NCBI RefSeq assembly: GCF_022347725.1
Contig: NZ_JAKRGB010000007.1
Span: 186,001 to 250,000, forward strand
Source of the DNA: Ruegeria sp. Ofav3-42
GTDB taxonomy: Bacteria; Pseudomonadota; Alphaproteobacteria; Rhodobacterales; Rhodobacteraceae
Length of the DNA: 64,000 bases
Direction of reading: 5' to 3'
The notes beneath the pieces were generated by a model. That model was not told where the DNA came from. It ran no database searches and was given only the letters and a program-made list of their open reading frames with translations. A program made the position numbers and the translations under genes. This document shows positions 38,369 through 48,161 of this stretch, piece after piece (position 1 is the first letter of the stretch; every line of letters begins with the position of its first letter).

Positions 38369-39198
38369 TTCATATCCTCAGCAGAAGTTCTGCCGATTTC
38401 GTCGACAGCAGATTGAAGTGCGATCCGGTCGAGGCTTTCGACCGGCAAAGAGGTAAAGGCCTCGATCCGGCGCTTGAGCGCGCCGTAGGCATTCTGAAAC
38501 GCCAGGCTTTTTTCGGCATCCGTTCCATGGGCCTTGACCGGATCCGGCATGCCCCAATGGCCGCTGATCGGCTGGCCTTCCCAGGCCGGGCATTCTTCAT
38601 TCGCGGCTTGATTGCAGACGGTAAAAACGAAATCCATCTCAGGCGCGCCGGGCGCGGCAAATTCGGACATATGTTTGGACCGCAGGACCGATGTGTCATG
38701 CCCTTTGTCGCCAAGAACCTGTACGGCGAACGGGTTGAGCTCGGATGTGGGCTGCGTTCCGGCCGAATACACATTGAACCTTTCGCCGCCGAGGGAACGA
38801 AGCAACGATTCAGCAAAAATCGAGCGGGCAGAGTTGCCCACGCACAAAAACAATACGTTGTATTTACGGTCTGTCATTGTCTCATTTCCTTGAGCGAAGG
38901 GCATGCAGATGTCAGGGCGACCACGACAGCAATCGACGATCAGGTAATCGAGCATTTGCTGCACGTTTTTCATTTCAATCGAATAGAGCAGAGACGTTCC
39001 CAAGCGCTCCTGTTTGACCAGGCCCGATCGCTGAAGCGCGTTCAGGTAGTTCGACAGGGTACTGGCCTTTATGTCGAGCTCCGCCGCCACCTCTCCTGCA
39101 GGAACGCTGTCAGGAAAACGTCGCATTAACATGCGAAACACAGAGATACGCTGCGGATGACCCAGTATGGCTAATTGGTCTGTTACCTGTTCTGTCAT
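38365..39198 (-). CDS. ArsR regulator fused to ArsC arsenate reductase
   Basis: One 277-residue chain combines two proteins. Residues 1-105 form an ArsR/SmtB winged helix: [23 protein letters not shown] and [21 protein letters not shown], then a Cys cluster [12 protein letters not shown] likely to bind arsenite. Residues 110-265 form a thioredoxin-coupled, low-molecular-weight-phosphatase-type Ars[11 protein letters not shown] is the Cys-x5-Arg loop (Val replaces the usual Thr), followed by [15 protein letters not shown] with the resolving Cys pair, and HWGMPDP. The chain would sense and reduce arsenic. The gene leads the operon, and a palindrome overlaps its start. Confidence 0.93.
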   Translation of the reverse strand: MTEQVTDQLAILGHPQRISVFRMLMRRFPDSVPAGEVAAELDIKASTLSNYLNALQRSGLVKQERLGTSLLYSIEMKNVQQMLDYLIVDCCRGRPDICMPFAQGNETMTDRKYNVLFLCVGNSARSIFAESLLRSLGGERFNVYSAGTQPTSELNPFAVQVLGDKGHDTSVLRSKHMSEFAAPGAPEMDFVFTVCNQAANEECPAWEGQPISGHWGMPDPVKAHGTDAEKSLAFQNAYGALKRRIEAFTSLPVESLDRIALQSAVDEIGRTSAEDMK

Positions 39199-39220
39199 AT
39201 TTCATGAATTATTGAAATAT
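39197..39220. promoter_or_regulatory. Candidate ArsR operator
   Basis: ATATTTCA (39197-39204) and TGAAATAT (39213-39220) form a perfect 8-bp inverted repeat with an 8-base spacer. The left arm overlaps the start codon of the arsR-arsC gene. AT-rich palindromes in the promoter-proximal region are typical ArsR operators. Binding here would block the operon, and arsenite would release it. The overlap with the start codon is unusual. Confidence 0.6.
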
Positions 39221-39422
39221 AAGGTCCTGGTCAATCGAAATTGTGTGGCCGGCGAAACTTCAGGTAAAACCCTGAAAAAGAGTGAGTTTTCGAACCGGGA
39301 TATCACCCCTGGAGGTCCTCACACGGCCAGGGCCGAGGGAATCATCCTCAAAGTCGCCTATGGTGCCTTGAGATTTCGAGGCTTGCACGTGCCAGCACGA
39401 CCGTTTAAACGAACCTTCGTTT

Positions 39423-39498
39423 GCCTCAATAGCTCAGCTGGTAGAGCAGGTCCTTCGTAAGGACAAGGTCGGGGGTTCGAGTCCCTCTTGAGGCACCA
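39423..39498 (+). tRNA. tRNA-Thr (anticodon CGT)
   Basis: The acceptor arm GCCTCAA pairs with TTGAGGC. The D arm GCTC/GAGC, the anticodon stem GTCC/GGAC with loop TTCGTAA (anticodon CGT, reading ACG), and the T arm with TTCGAGT follow. An A discriminator and encoded CCA end the gene. The outer anticodon-stem pair is a G-A mismatch, so the stem is slightly weak, but the cloverleaf is otherwise standard. Confidence 0.96.
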
Positions 39499-39584
39499 TT
39501 CTTCATCAAAACTCTGACGAAGAATTCGGTCAAAGGCGTTGGAATGCTCTCTGTTTGGCTGTCACAACCTGAGCGCACAAAGCC

Positions 39585-40019
39585 CTAAACGCATTCCTTT
39601 ATGCCCAGCCCTATCAGGTATTCACCAGAAACAAACAGAAGCTCATCCGGACCCGCAAATCTGGCTTTGGACATAAACCAGTTTCGTATCGGATGAGGGT
39701 AGTACCGGGAAAGCGAAGCGCTTTGTCTGTCGAATTCATCGACCGTCATTTTTACTCTCTTGAATCGATGGGGGCCATGAAAGCCAAACATCGTATCTGG
39801 TGAAATGCAGACATCATCCGCGCCCAGCAACATGGTGCAGCTGGAATGGCAATACTCTCCAATGATCTGGAATTGCGCGTTGGTCTTGTTGGCGATTTCA
39901 ATCTGTACCATGCGGTCCACAATTCGTCCGCCCGGATCATCGACAACCTGTATCTCATTCGATGCCGCCGGCACACTCATCAGAAAGAGCGCTGCCAACG
40001 CTGCTGTAGTGCCTCTCAT
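39585..40019 (-). CDS. Predicted periplasmic ClpP/crotonase-fold protein
   Basis: This 144-residue protein has a signal peptide (MRGTTAALAALFLMSVPAASN), so it is exported. The motif IGEYCHSSCTMLLGADDVCI, followed by DTMFGFHGP, resembles small periplasmic proteins of the COG3904 type that share the ClpP/crotonase fold; the Ser in HSSC stands at the nucleophile position. The expected later His is GFHGP, so a hydrolase active site is conceivable. No partner gene is adjacent. The family match is from memory of this motif and is moderately sure. Confidence 0.65.
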   Translation of the reverse strand: MRGTTAALAALFLMSVPAASNEIQVVDDPGGRIVDRMVQIEIANKTNAQFQIIGEYCHSSCTMLLGADDVCISPDTMFGFHGPHRFKRVKMTVDEFDRQSASLSRYYPHPIRNWFMSKARFAGPDELLFVSGEYLIGLGIKECV

Positions 40020-40191
40020 CCGCCCGCCTGCTCAAAAGGGTGGAGTTTTTTGGTTTTCAGCAGGTTTAACAGAAAATTGGGTACGCAGAAATACACCCTA
40101 GAAACGAGAGAAAAACCTGTGGGGACAAGGCCTCACTCGGCGACGGATCGGAATATGCGCGCTGCGCGATGGTGCGTCTTGAACAGGCGCC

Positions 40192-42120
40192 TTAAGCTCG
40201 TTTCTCGCCGATGGTTGCGACACCCAGAACGGATAGCACTTTGGCCTCGATCTGCTCGGCATTCAAACCCGCGACCGCATACATATCGGCGGGGCTGGCC
40301 TGATCGATGAATGTGTCGGGCAGCACCATCGAGCGGTACTTCAGCCCGTGATCGAACACGCCTTCGTCCGCCAAAAGCTGCGCCACATGGCTGCCGAATC
40401 CACCAACTGCACCTTCTTCGATCGTGATCAGGGCTTCGTGGTTTGTCGCAAGGTCCAAAATCAGGTCGCGGTCCAGCGGTTTGGCAAAGCGAGCATCGGC
40501 GATGGTGGGGGTGATCCCCCGCGCAGATAGAGCTTCAGCTGCTTTCTGAACTTCGGCCAGCCGGGTCCCAAAAGACAGTAGCGCGACGCGTGCGCCTTTC
40601 TGGATGATCCGGCCCTTGCCGATCTCCAGTACTTCACCGCGCTCGGGCAGGTCGACGCCCACGCCTTCGCCTCGCGGATAGCGGAAGGCAATTGGGCCGT
40701 CGTTGTGCGCGGCGGCTGTGGCCACCATATGCACAAGCTCTGCCTCATCGGCAGCGGCCATGACGACCATGCCCGGCAGGTTGGCCAGATAGGCGATGTC
40801 AAAAGATCCCGCATGGGTCGCGCCGTCAGCACCGACCAGACCAGCACGGTCGATGGCAAAACGCACCGGCAGGCGTTGGATCGCCACGTCGTGCACGACC
40901 TGATCGTAGCCGCGCTGCAGGAAGGTGGAATACATCGCACAGAAGGGCTTCATGCCCCCGGCGGCCAATGCAGCTGCAAAAGTCACGCCATGTTGTTCCG
41001 CAATCGCAACGTCAAAACAGCGAGACGGGTAGCGGTCGGCAAACAGGTTCAGGCCGGTGCCGTCGGGCATCGCAGCAGTCACGGCGACAATCTTGTCATC
41101 GCGCGCTGCTTCTTCGACTAAGGTCTTGCCAAAGACCGAGGTGTAGGACGGTGCATTGGACGGAGCCTTCTTCTGCTCACCGGTCACGACGTCGAATTTC
41201 GCCGTGGCGTGGCCCTTGTCGCGGGCCTGCTCGGCGGGGGCGTAGCCTTTGCCCTTCTTCGTCAGCACATGGATCAGGATGGGTCCAGTAGCCCGCGCCT
41301 TGACCGTTCGCAAAACCGGCAGCAACTGGTCCATGTCGTGGCCGTCGATAGGGCCGATATAGGAGAACCCAAGCTCTTCGAAGAACGTACCGCCCATCGC
41401 CATGCCCTTGAGCATTTCCTTGGCGCGCTTTGCCCCCTCGCGGAAAGGCTCCGGCAGCAGTGAGACCGCGCCCTTGGCTGCGGCCTTCAGATCGTGGAAC
41501 GGTGCTTCGGTATAGATCCGGGACAGATAGCTGGACAACGCGCCAACCGGCGGGGCAATGCTCATCTCGTTGTCATTCAGGATGACGATCAGGCGTTTCT
41601 TCAGATGGCCCGCGTTGTTCATCGCTTCAAAGGCCATACCGGCGGACATCGAACCATCACCGATCACGGCAATCGCATCGCCCAATCCTTCGGGCGTCAC
41701 GCCGCCCAGATCGCGAGCGACGGCAAATCCCAACGCAGCGCTGATCGAGGTCGAGCTATGTGCCGCACCAAACGGGTCATAGGGGCTTTCGCTGCGCTTG
41801 GTGAAGCCGCTTAGCCCGTCTTTCATCCGCAGGGTGCGGATACGTTCGCGTCGCTCTGTCAGGATTTTATGCGGATAGCACTGGTGCCCGACATCCCAGA
41901 TGATCTTGTCGCGCGGTGTGTCGAATACCGCATGCAGTGCTGTGGTCAGTTCGACCACGCCAAGTCCCGCGCCCAAATGACCGCCGGTGACGGACACGGC
42001 CGAGATCGTCTCGGACCGCAATTCCTGCGCCACCTGATGCAACTGCGCGTCCGAAAACTGCTTGAGATCCGCAGGGCGGCTCACAAGGTCCAGCAGGGGT
42101 GTGTTCGGGCGGTCAGACAT
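40192..42120 (-). CDS. dxs: 1-deoxy-D-xylulose-5-phosphate synthase
   Basis: The 642-residue thiamine-diphosphate enzyme joins pyruvate and glyceraldehyde-3-phosphate to give DXP, the entry to the MEP isoprenoid route. [35 protein letters not shown] is visible in parts, with the TPP/Mg GDG…N motif. [42 protein letters not shown] and [20 protein letters not shown] include the catalytic Glu and the pyrimidine site. Length and start fit the family. It lies 14 bases downstream of ispA in a xseB-ispA-dxs operon. Confidence 0.97.
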   Translation of the reverse strand: MSDRPNTPLLDLVSRPADLKQFSDAQLHQVAQELRSETISAVSVTGGHLGAGLGVVELTTALHAVFDTPRDKIIWDVGHQCYPHKILTERRERIRTLRMKDGLSGFTKRSESPYDPFGAAHSSTSISAALGFAVARDLGGVTPEGLGDAIAVIGDGSMSAGMAFEAMNNAGHLKKRLIVILNDNEMSIAPPVGALSSYLSRIYTEAPFHDLKAAAKGAVSLLPEPFREGAKRAKEMLKGMAMGGTFFEELGFSYIGPIDGHDMDQLLPVLRTVKARATGPILIHVLTKKGKGYAPAEQARDKGHATAKFDVVTGEQKKAPSNAPSYTSVFGKTLVEEAARDDKIVAVTAAMPDGTGLNLFADRYPSRCFDVAIAEQHGVTFAAALAAGGMKPFCAMYSTFLQRGYDQVVHDVAIQRLPVRFAIDRAGLVGADGATHAGSFDIAYLANLPGMVVMAAADEAELVHMVATAAAHNDGPIAFRYPRGEGVGVDLPERGEVLEIGKGRIIQKGARVALLSFGTRLAEVQKAAEALSARGITPTIADARFAKPLDRDLILDLATNHEALITIEEGAVGGFGSHVAQLLADEGVFDHGLKYRSMVLPDTFIDQASPADMYAVAGLNAEQIEAKVLSVLGVATIGEKRA

Positions 42121-42134
42121 TTGGCGTTCCTGGC

Positions 42135-43001
42135 TTAGCTGTCCCGGGCAATAACGAAGCGAGCCGCGTCCTTCAAGGTTTCAGCCTTCGCACCGTACTC
42201 ATCCAATGCGGCACAGGCCTGATCAATCAACTCTGCGGCGCGTGATCTGGCTGCGTCCAAGCCCAGCAGGGAAACAAACGTGGCCTTGCCCGCCACGGCA
42301 TCCTTTTGCAGTCGTTTACCGGCCTTCTCGGCATCACCTTCTACATCCAAAATGTCATCAGCGATTTGAAAAGCAAGTCCAAGCGCTTGGGCATATTGGC
42401 GCAAGGGTTCAGGGTCGGCCTGCGCCAGACGGGCCCCTGCACAGGCCGACCATTCGATCAGCGCGCCGGTTTTGCCGGCCTGCAGAGTCGTGATCTGCTC
42501 AAGTGTCAGAGGCTCAGCCGCCGTCTCGGCCGCGATGTCCAGCGCCTGACCCAATACCATCCCCTGCGCACCGCTGGCTTTGGCCAGTGTTAGAGCCAAA
42601 TCGGCGCGAACCTCGGCATTCCCTACCTCGGGTCGGGTGCACAGCTCAAATGCCAGTGTCTGCAGGGCATCTCCGGCCAGAACTGCAGTGCCGTCATCCC
42701 ATTTCACATGCACCGTCGGGCGTCCGCGTCGCAGATCGTCGTCATCCATACAGGGCAGGTCATCATGAACCAGTGAATAGGCGTGCAGGGCTTCGATCCC
42801 TGTTGCAGGCCATATCGCTTGCGCGACGTCGACGCCATGCATCCGGGCGCTTTCCAGAACCAGAAACCCGCGCAACCGCTTGCCGCCCTGCGTGGTGTAG
42901 GCCATCGCACGGGTCACATCCAGATCGTCCAGCGCGCTCAGGACCAGATCGAACTGAGCCTGAATCCGCGCGGCGTCTTGCGCCAGAATTTCCTTGAACA
43001 T
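42135..43001 (-). CDS. ispA: Geranyl/farnesyl diphosphate synthase
   Basis: The 288-residue all-helical prenyltransferase has both Asp-rich motifs: [19 protein letters not shown] (first) and [19 protein letters not shown] (second), plus [14 protein letters not shown] near the N terminus. It condenses DMAPP/GPP with IPP in the cytosol. Its start touches the end of xseB without a gap, and dxs follows, so it belongs to a compact isoprenoid operon common in proteobacteria. Confidence 0.95.
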   Translation of the reverse strand: MFKEILAQDAARIQAQFDLVLSALDDLDVTRAMAYTTQGGKRLRGFLVLESARMHGVDVAQAIWPATGIEALHAYSLVHDDLPCMDDDDLRRGRPTVHVKWDDGTAVLAGDALQTLAFELCTRPEVGNAEVRADLALTLAKASGAQGMVLGQALDIAAETAAEPLTLEQITTLQAGKTGALIEWSACAGARLAQADPEPLRQYAQALGLAFQIADDILDVEGDAEKAGKRLQKDAVAGKATFVSLLGLDAARSRAAELIDQACAALDEYGAKAETLKDAARFVIARDS

Positions 43002-43244
43002 TTACTGACCTTCGACAGGGGTCGTCCCGGTTGGCTGCCCGTTGGCGTCCAACGTGATGGCTGCCACTTTTTCCTCGGCGCGCTTCAACTCGTCTTCACA
43101 GCGCTTTTTCAATGCGGCACCACGCTCGTACAACGCAATGGACTGATCCAGCGCCACGTCACCACGCTCCAGCTGGCCGACAACGGCCTCAAGCTCTTTC
43201 ATGGCTTGTTCGAATGTCATCTGATCAACAGGAGTATCGGTCAT
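43002..43244 (-). CDS. xseB: Exodeoxyribonuclease VII small subunit
   Basis: The 80-residue protein has the typical XseB sequence TFEQAMKELEAVVGQLERGDVALDQSIALYERGAALKKRCE in consecutive parts, forming two helices that bind the large subunit XseA. Exo VII degrades single-stranded DNA. It precedes ispA and dxs, the standard proteobacterial order, and overlaps the deacetylase-family gene by 4 bases at its start. Confidence 0.95.
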   Translation of the reverse strand: MTDTPVDQMTFEQAMKELEAVVGQLERGDVALDQSIALYERGAALKKRCEDELKRAEEKVAAITLDANGQPTGTTPVEGQ

Positions 43245-44167
43245 CGGGCTGCCTTCATCAGTTCTTCCACATGGGCGCGAGTGGCCTCGGCAAGTGCGTT
43301 CAGATCATACCCGCCCTCCAGAGTCGAGACGATACGGCCCTGACAAAGTTCGTCGGCAATCTTGCACAACTCAGCTGTGACCCACGCAAAGTCACCGGTG
43401 GACCAGTTCAAATTGGCCAGTGGATCATCCTGGTGGGCATCAAAGCCCGCCGAGATGATGATCAGTTCCGGCTTGAACGCGCGCAGGCGTGGGAAGGCCT
43501 GCGTTTCGTAAGCTGTCCGCATCTCAGCCCCACCTGTGCCGGGCGCTAGCGGTATGTTCAGTACGGTCTCATAAGCGCCGGTTTCATCCGGACGCCCCGA
43601 TCCCGGCCACAGCGGCATTTGCTGGCTCGTGATTACCAACGCGCGTGTCTCATCCCATAGCAAATCCTGGGTGCCATTACCGTGGTGCACGTCGAAATCC
43701 ACGACGGCCACGCGTTTTAATCCGTGGTGATCCAGCGCGTGCTTGGCGGCCAGCGCCGCATTACCAAACAGGCAGAACCCCATCGCCGTTTCCGTTTCAG
43801 CGTGGTGCCCGGGCGGGCGGATCGCACAAAACGCGTTTTGGACGTCGCCCCCCAAAACCATGTCCACTGCGCGCACCACGGCACCAGCCGCGCGATAGGC
43901 CGCATCCACAGAGCCCGGCGACATAAATGTGTCTCCGTCAATCTGCGTGAAACCGTCCGACGGTCTGCTGTCACGAATATCGCGGATGTAGCTTTCGGGG
44001 TGCACGCGCAGCAGATCGTCATCTGCGGCCAATGGGGCCGTCACACGCATTAGGTCGAGACCCTCAAGCGCATGCAGAATGTGCTCCAAGCGCGCCACCC
44101 GCTCGGGGTGACCTTGCGGTGTTACGTGGTTAAGGCAATCGGCATGGGTCAAAAGGGCAGTTGTCAT
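43241..44167 (-). CDS. Histone deacetylase-family (class II-like) hydrolase
   Basis: The 308-residue protein has the zinc-hydrolase motifs of this fold: FCAIRPPGHHAETETAMGFC (the tandem His), VAVVDFDVHHGNGTQDLLW (zinc-binding Asp and His), ISAGFDAHQDDPLANLNW (second zinc Asp) and STLEGGYDLNALAEA (Gly-Gly-Tyr). Bacterial members deacetylate acetyl-lysine, acetylpolyamines or related amides in the cytosol; the substrate is unknown here. Its start is 69 bases downstream of the petR stop, and its stop overlaps xseB. Confidence 0.93.
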   Translation of the reverse strand: MTTALLTHADCLNHVTPQGHPERVARLEHILHALEGLDLMRVTAPLAADDDLLRVHPESYIRDIRDSRPSDGFTQIDGDTFMSPGSVDAAYRAAGAVVRAVDMVLGGDVQNAFCAIRPPGHHAETETAMGFCLFGNAALAAKHALDHHGLKRVAVVDFDVHHGNGTQDLLWDETRALVITSQQMPLWPGSGRPDETGAYETVLNIPLAPGTGGAEMRTAYETQAFPRLRAFKPELIIISAGFDAHQDDPLANLNWSTGDFAWVTAELCKIADELCQGRIVSTLEGGYDLNALAEATRAHVEELMKAAR

Positions 44168-44236
44168 CGGGATCCCATCTTCATCTGGCTAAAAATATCC
44201 TCGCCGAAGGCACAAAATCGCCGCGCAGCGGCAATA

Positions 44237-44938
44237 TCAATCGGGCGCGAGCATGTATCCGGCGCCCCGCACTGTCTGCAAATAGCGCGGCTGCTTGGGA
44301 TCCTGTTCGATTTTGCGACGCAGACGGGTGATCTGAACATCCACCGCACGTTCCTGCGCCTGCCCCTTATCACGTCCTAGATCCTCGACCAGTTTGGCCC
44401 GGCTGATCGGCTCACCGGGCTGGGTTGAGAAGATCTTCATCAGCTGGCTTTCAGTTGCCGTCAGGCGCACCGGTTCTTCGCCCTGCCACATCTCACCACG
44501 CTCGATGTCATAGCGGATCGGACCGAGATGCAGAATTTTTGCAGCGGTATCCTGCGCCGGCGTTTCCGGCATCCGACGCAGGATCGCGTTGATCCGCAAC
44601 AACAGCTCTTTCGGCTCGAACGGCTTGGCCAGGTAATCATCGGCACCCGCCTCAAGCCCGGCAATGCGATGCTCGGTCTCGCCGCGCGCCGTCAGCAGCA
44701 GGATCGGCGTGGCATGGGTCTCGCGCAGGGCTCTGGTCAGGCTGACGCCATCCTCACCGGGCATCATGACGTCCAGCACGATCATGTCGAAATCCAGCCC
44801 GGACAACACCCGCCGCGCATGCGCAGCATCACGCGCAGCCGTCACCAAAAAACCGCTCCGCATCAGGAACTTCTTCAACAGGTCACGAATGCGTTCGTCG
44901 TCGTCGACGATCAGCAGGTGGGCGTCCATATCGCTCAT
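44237..44938 (-). CDS. petR: OmpR-family response regulator, PetR type
   Basis: The 233-residue protein has a receiver domain (1-120) with acidic pocket LLIVDDDERIRDLL, phospho-acceptor Asp in MIVLDVMMPGEDG and Lys in DDYLAKPFEPKEL. A winged-helix domain ends the chain (about 135-230: ATESQLMKIFSTQPGEP, DVQITRLRRKIEQDP, YLQTVRGAGYML). It overlaps a MarR-type gene by 4 bases. In Rhodobacter capsulatus petP (MarR-like) and petR lie together before petABC, and the pairing here supports the PetR name. No histidine kinase is adjacent. Confidence 0.88.
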   Translation of the reverse strand: MSDMDAHLLIVDDDERIRDLLKKFLMRSGFLVTAARDAAHARRVLSGLDFDMIVLDVMMPGEDGVSLTRALRETHATPILLLTARGETEHRIAGLEAGADDYLAKPFEPKELLLRINAILRRMPETPAQDTAAKILHLGPIRYDIERGEMWQGEEPVRLTATESQLMKIFSTQPGEPISRAKLVEDLGRDKGQAQERAVDVQITRLRRKIEQDPKQPRYLQTVRGAGYMLAPD

Positions 44939-45447
44939 GAGGTGGTATCCCGCAGTTTCGTATATGCATGACGCATATCAGCATCCATCATCGCTTCAAG
45001 CACTTTACGAAACCCTGACACCGCCTCAGGACCCGCCTCTTTATAAGCCGCGCGCATCCGCACGCGCTGGGCCTCAGAGAGTTTGGCTTCAAGCGCCTTG
45101 CCTTGTTCCGTCAAAAATAGGTGTCTTTCGCGTTTGTCCACCGATCCAACCCGGCTTTCGACAAGACCATCCTCGATCAGCGTGCGCAAAACACGGTTTA
45201 GAGACTGTTTTGTTACCCCGAGAATAGCCAGCAGGTTGTTGACTGTCGTCCCAGGTGCGCGGTTGATGAAGTGGATCGCCCGGTGATGCGCCCGACCATA
45301 AGCCATCTGTGTCAGGATGCGGTCCGGGTCGGCGGTAAAGCCGCGATAGGCGAAGAACATCGCCTCGATCCCCTGTCGCAACTGTTCGTCGGTCAAAAAC
45401 AGCAAACTCTCGCCGCCAAAGACTTGGGCGGGGCGCGTATCCGACAT
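44935..45447 (-). CDS. petP: MarR-family regulator, PetP type
   Basis: The protein has about 170 residues from the ATG at 45447, which has GAGG 7 bases upstream; another ATG at 45459 is possible. It has a winged helix typical of MarR: INRAPGTTVNNLLAILGVTKQSLNRVLRTLIEDGLVESR, then SVDKRERHLFLTEQGKALEA (the wing). PetP acts with PetR in Rhodobacter. Here both genes form one transcript, divergent from ilvE. Direct targets are unknown; control of cytochrome bc1 genes is inferred from the family. Confidence 0.85.
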   Translation of the reverse strand: MSDTRPAQVFGGESLLFLTDEQLRQGIEAMFFAYRGFTADPDRILTQMAYGRAHHRAIHFINRAPGTTVNNLLAILGVTKQSLNRVLRTLIEDGLVESRVGSVDKRERHLFLTEQGKALEAKLSEAQRVRMRAAYKEAGPEAVSGFRKVLEAMMDADMRHAYTKLRDTTS

Positions 45448-45607
45448 ATTATGCCTCATTCGTTACACCGAACCGAGTTTATGTCAGCGTTATTGACATT
45501 CCAAGGGCGGACAGGTATCGAATCTCAGTTTTTGCGCAACAATATGTCCGGATCGGACTTAAATCGCGCAACAATCGAAAAATTGATCCCGGTTCAGGAG
45601 GATTCGC

Positions 45608-46474
45608 ATGGCGGGGTATGATGATCGTGATGGAGTCATCTGGTTGGATGGCAAGCTGGTGCCCTGGCGCGAAGCCAATGTGCACATCCTGACCCACGCG
45701 ATGCACTACGCGTCTTCGGTGTTCGAGGGTGAGCGCGCATATAACGGTAAGATCTTCAAAAGCCGCGAACATTCCGAGCGTCTGATTGCTTCGGCCGAGG
45801 CTCTGGACATGCCGATGCCCTATTCGGTGGACGACATTGAGGCGGCCAAGGAAGAAGCTTTGAAGGCCAGCGGTCTGCAGGATGCTTATGTCCGTGCTCT
45901 GGTCTGGCGCGGCTCGGGCGATGATATGGGTGTGGCATCAGCCAAGAACCCGGTTCGGATGGCCGTCGCCGTCTGGCCATGGGGCGCCTATTATGGCGAC
46001 GCCAAGATGCAAGGCGCCAAACTGGATATCGCGGAATGGAAACGCCCCAGCCCGGAAACCATTCCGGTTCACGCCAAGGCAGCAGGTCTTTATATGATCT
46101 GCACCATTTCAAAACATAAGGCCGAGGCCAAAGGCTGCTCGGACGCTCTGTTCATGGATTGGCGCGGCTATGTGGCCGAAGCCACCGGGGCAAATGTGTT
46201 CTTTGTGAAAGATGGTGAGGTCCATACCCCTCTGGCGGACTGTTTCCTGAACGGCATCACGCGTCAGACCGTGATCCAGATGCTGAAAGATAAGGGCATC
46301 ACCGTCCACGAGCGCCGCATCAAGCCCGAGGAAATGGCCGATTTCGAACAATGTTGGCTGACCGGCACAGCGGCCGAGGTCACTCCGGTGGGGCAGATCG
46401 GCGACTACACGTTCGAGGTCGGAGATCTGACGCGCGAGATTGCCTCTGATTACGAGGCTCTGGTCCGCGCCTGA
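45608..46474 (+). CDS. ilvE: Branched-chain amino acid aminotransferase
   Basis: The 288-residue PLP enzyme is of fold type IV. VHILTHAMHYASSVFEGERAYNG is the N-terminal signature, HSERLIASAEALDMPMPYS follows, and HAKAAGLYMICTISKHKAEAKGC contains the PLP-binding Lys region. AEATGANVFFVKDGEVHTPLADCFLNGITRQTVI completes the pattern. It interconverts Val, Ile and Leu with their keto acids. AGGAGG lies at about 45596, a strong ribosome site. A hairpin terminator follows. Confidence 0.93.
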   Translation: MAGYDDRDGVIWLDGKLVPWREANVHILTHAMHYASSVFEGERAYNGKIFKSREHSERLIASAEALDMPMPYSVDDIEAAKEEALKASGLQDAYVRALVWRGSGDDMGVASAKNPVRMAVAVWPWGAYYGDAKMQGAKLDIAEWKRPSPETIPVHAKAAGLYMICTISKHKAEAKGCSDALFMDWRGYVAEATGANVFFVKDGEVHTPLADCFLNGITRQTVIQMLKDKGITVHERRIKPEEMADFEQCWLTGTAAEVTPVGQIGDYTFEVGDLTREIASDYEALVRA

Positions 46475-46497
46475 TCACATCCAAAAACGAAAACCAG

Positions 46498-46527
46498 AAC
46501 CCTCGCGAATTCGCGGGGGTTTTTCTT
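46498..46527 (+). terminator. Rho-independent terminator after ilvE
   Basis: CCCTCGCG and CGCGGGGG pair around AATT (one T-G pair) and are followed by TTTTTCTTT. The stem is 24 bases after the ilvE stop codon and points in its direction. Confidence 0.9.
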
Positions 46528-46601
46528 TGCCGTTCGTTCAAGGTTTTGTGCAGATCGTTCAGATGACTGGACGACTGCGCACGTGAGTGTACGTTACGAC
46601 C

Positions 46602-47552
46602 ATGTTGGACCTGCTCAGCGATATCCTCACCCGCCTGTCCCTGCGAGGAACATTCTACTTCCGAACCTCGTTCACGCCGCCCTTTGGCATTCAGGTGCCA
46701 GCGTTTCAGAACGTCGCCCGATTTCACTTTGTGCAGCGGGGAGAGTTGAAAGTACATGTCTCTAACACAGGCGAAACGCTACGATTGAAGCAGGGCGACC
46801 TAATCCTGATTCCTCACGGCACCGCCCATGCTCTGCTGTGCAATGAGGTCAAACCGTTGGATGCCTTGCCACTGGAACAAGTTCTGGAAGAGGCCGGGTA
46901 TCAGGGTGATGGCGTCCTGATATATGGTGGGGAGGACAAAAGCCGCGACACTCAGCTCATCTGCGGTCATTTCTCCTTCACCGGTCCGCCCGGACGGCAA
47001 GGTACCGGGCATATGCTGATTGACCGGCTCCCCCCATATATCCTGATCGAAAATTACGGCGAAGAAGCAGGGTCGTGGATTGAGGCCACACTGCGCATGA
47101 TCGGGTCCGAGATCAACGGCGCGCGGATTGGAGGTGACCTGATTGCTCTGAAACTGTCCGAAGTGCTGTTTGCCCAGGCCGTTCGCGCGCATCTGGAACA
47201 TCAAAGCCCCAGCGACACCGCTTTAGCCGGGTTCGCTGATCCACGAATCTCGCGCGCGTTGACCGCCTTTCACAAAGCTCCGGCAGAAAACTGGAGTGTC
47301 GAGACCCTGGCCCGCGAGGCCGGGATGTCACGCACTGCCTTTGCGCAACTGTTCGCCGATAAAATGGGAACGACGCCGATTCAATATCTGACCGATTGGC
47401 GGATGCAAATTGCTTGTCATGGTCTGACGGAAAGCCGCTGGAACGTCGCCGACGCAGCCGCCGAAGTGGGATACGCGTCTGAGGCAGCGTTTTCGCGGGT
47501 GTTCAAGAAACAGATCGGCCTGTCACCGGCTGCTTATCGGTCCATGTACTGA
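46602..47552 (+). CDS. AraC-family regulator with cupin sensor domain
   Basis: The 316-residue protein begins with an AraC-type cupin (Cupin_6) domain: GTFYFRTSFTPPFGIQVPAF, RFHFVQRGELKVHV, LKQGDLILIPHGTAHALL. Its C-terminal 100 residues have two helix-turn-helix units: WSVETLAREAGMSRTAFAQLFADKMGTTPIQYL and WNVADAAAEVGYASEAAFSRVFKKQIGLSPAAYR. I use the ATG at 46602 in place of an upstream GTG. The regulated gene may be the small membrane protein that follows 109 bases later, as is common for this class, but this is not shown. Confidence 0.9.
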   Translation: MLDLLSDILTRLSLRGTFYFRTSFTPPFGIQVPAFQNVARFHFVQRGELKVHVSNTGETLRLKQGDLILIPHGTAHALLCNEVKPLDALPLEQVLEEAGYQGDGVLIYGGEDKSRDTQLICGHFSFTGPPGRQGTGHMLIDRLPPYILIENYGEEAGSWIEATLRMIGSEINGARIGGDLIALKLSEVLFAQAVRAHLEHQSPSDTALAGFADPRISRALTAFHKAPAENWSVETLAREAGMSRTAFAQLFADKMGTTPIQYLTDWRMQIACHGLTESRWNVADAAAEVGYASEAAFSRVFKKQIGLSPAAYRSMY

Positions 47553-47661
47553 TCCAACCCAGTATTGAACGATCTGCAATCTTTCGCGGACGATGCGGAA
47601 TTAAACGTCCGAACCTTCTTGCCTAGCTTGAGGCCATGCCAAGCAAGGAAAGGAAGTTTCA

Positions 47662-48027
47662 ATGTCCGTTCGTTTCGTTACCCGCTCTGTTCACGCCTAT
47701 TTGGATTATCCCGTTGCCCTGGCCCTGATGGGACTGCCCTTTGTGCTAGGCTTGGGTCAGTCCAACCCGATAGCCTTGTGGTTGTCCGTTGCTACAGGGT
47801 CAGCCGCCTTTATTCTAACAGTCCTGACGGACCATCACTTGGGGATCTGGCGGGTTCTTCCCTACAAATTCCACCTGGCGGTCGATCTGCTGGTTGGTGT
47901 TGTGTTTCTGGCCGCACCCAGCCTGTTTGGGTTCACGGGGCTGGACGCGATATACTACTGGTTGAACGGCGCGGCGGTGGTCGCCGTCATCTCGCTGAGT
48001 GCTCCGGAAGAGGGTGTGACTGCCTGA
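47662..48027 (+). CDS. Small SPW-like membrane protein
   Basis: The 121-residue protein has four predicted membrane helices and short loops. YLDYPVALALMGLPFVLGLG and FHLAVDLLVGVVFLAAPSLFGFTGLD look like the duplicated two-helix unit of SPW-repeat-type inner-membrane proteins. AAGGAAAGGAAG lies before the ATG. It follows the AraC-type gene and is the likely target. Its function is not known to me. Confidence 0.75.
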   Translation: MSVRFVTRSVHAYLDYPVALALMGLPFVLGLGQSNPIALWLSVATGSAAFILTVLTDHHLGIWRVLPYKFHLAVDLLVGVVFLAAPSLFGFTGLDAIYYWLNGAAVVAVISLSAPEEGVTA

Positions 48028-48161
48028 GCAGACTATTCACAGGGTGTCACAATATCATCGTGATACTTTTAAGAATCTGAGCCGCTTGTTTTACAAACAG
48101 GCGGCTCACTGCCGCTCACCAATTGCGTGGCCCCGAAGGGTCACCAGACAGGAGAGCTTTG

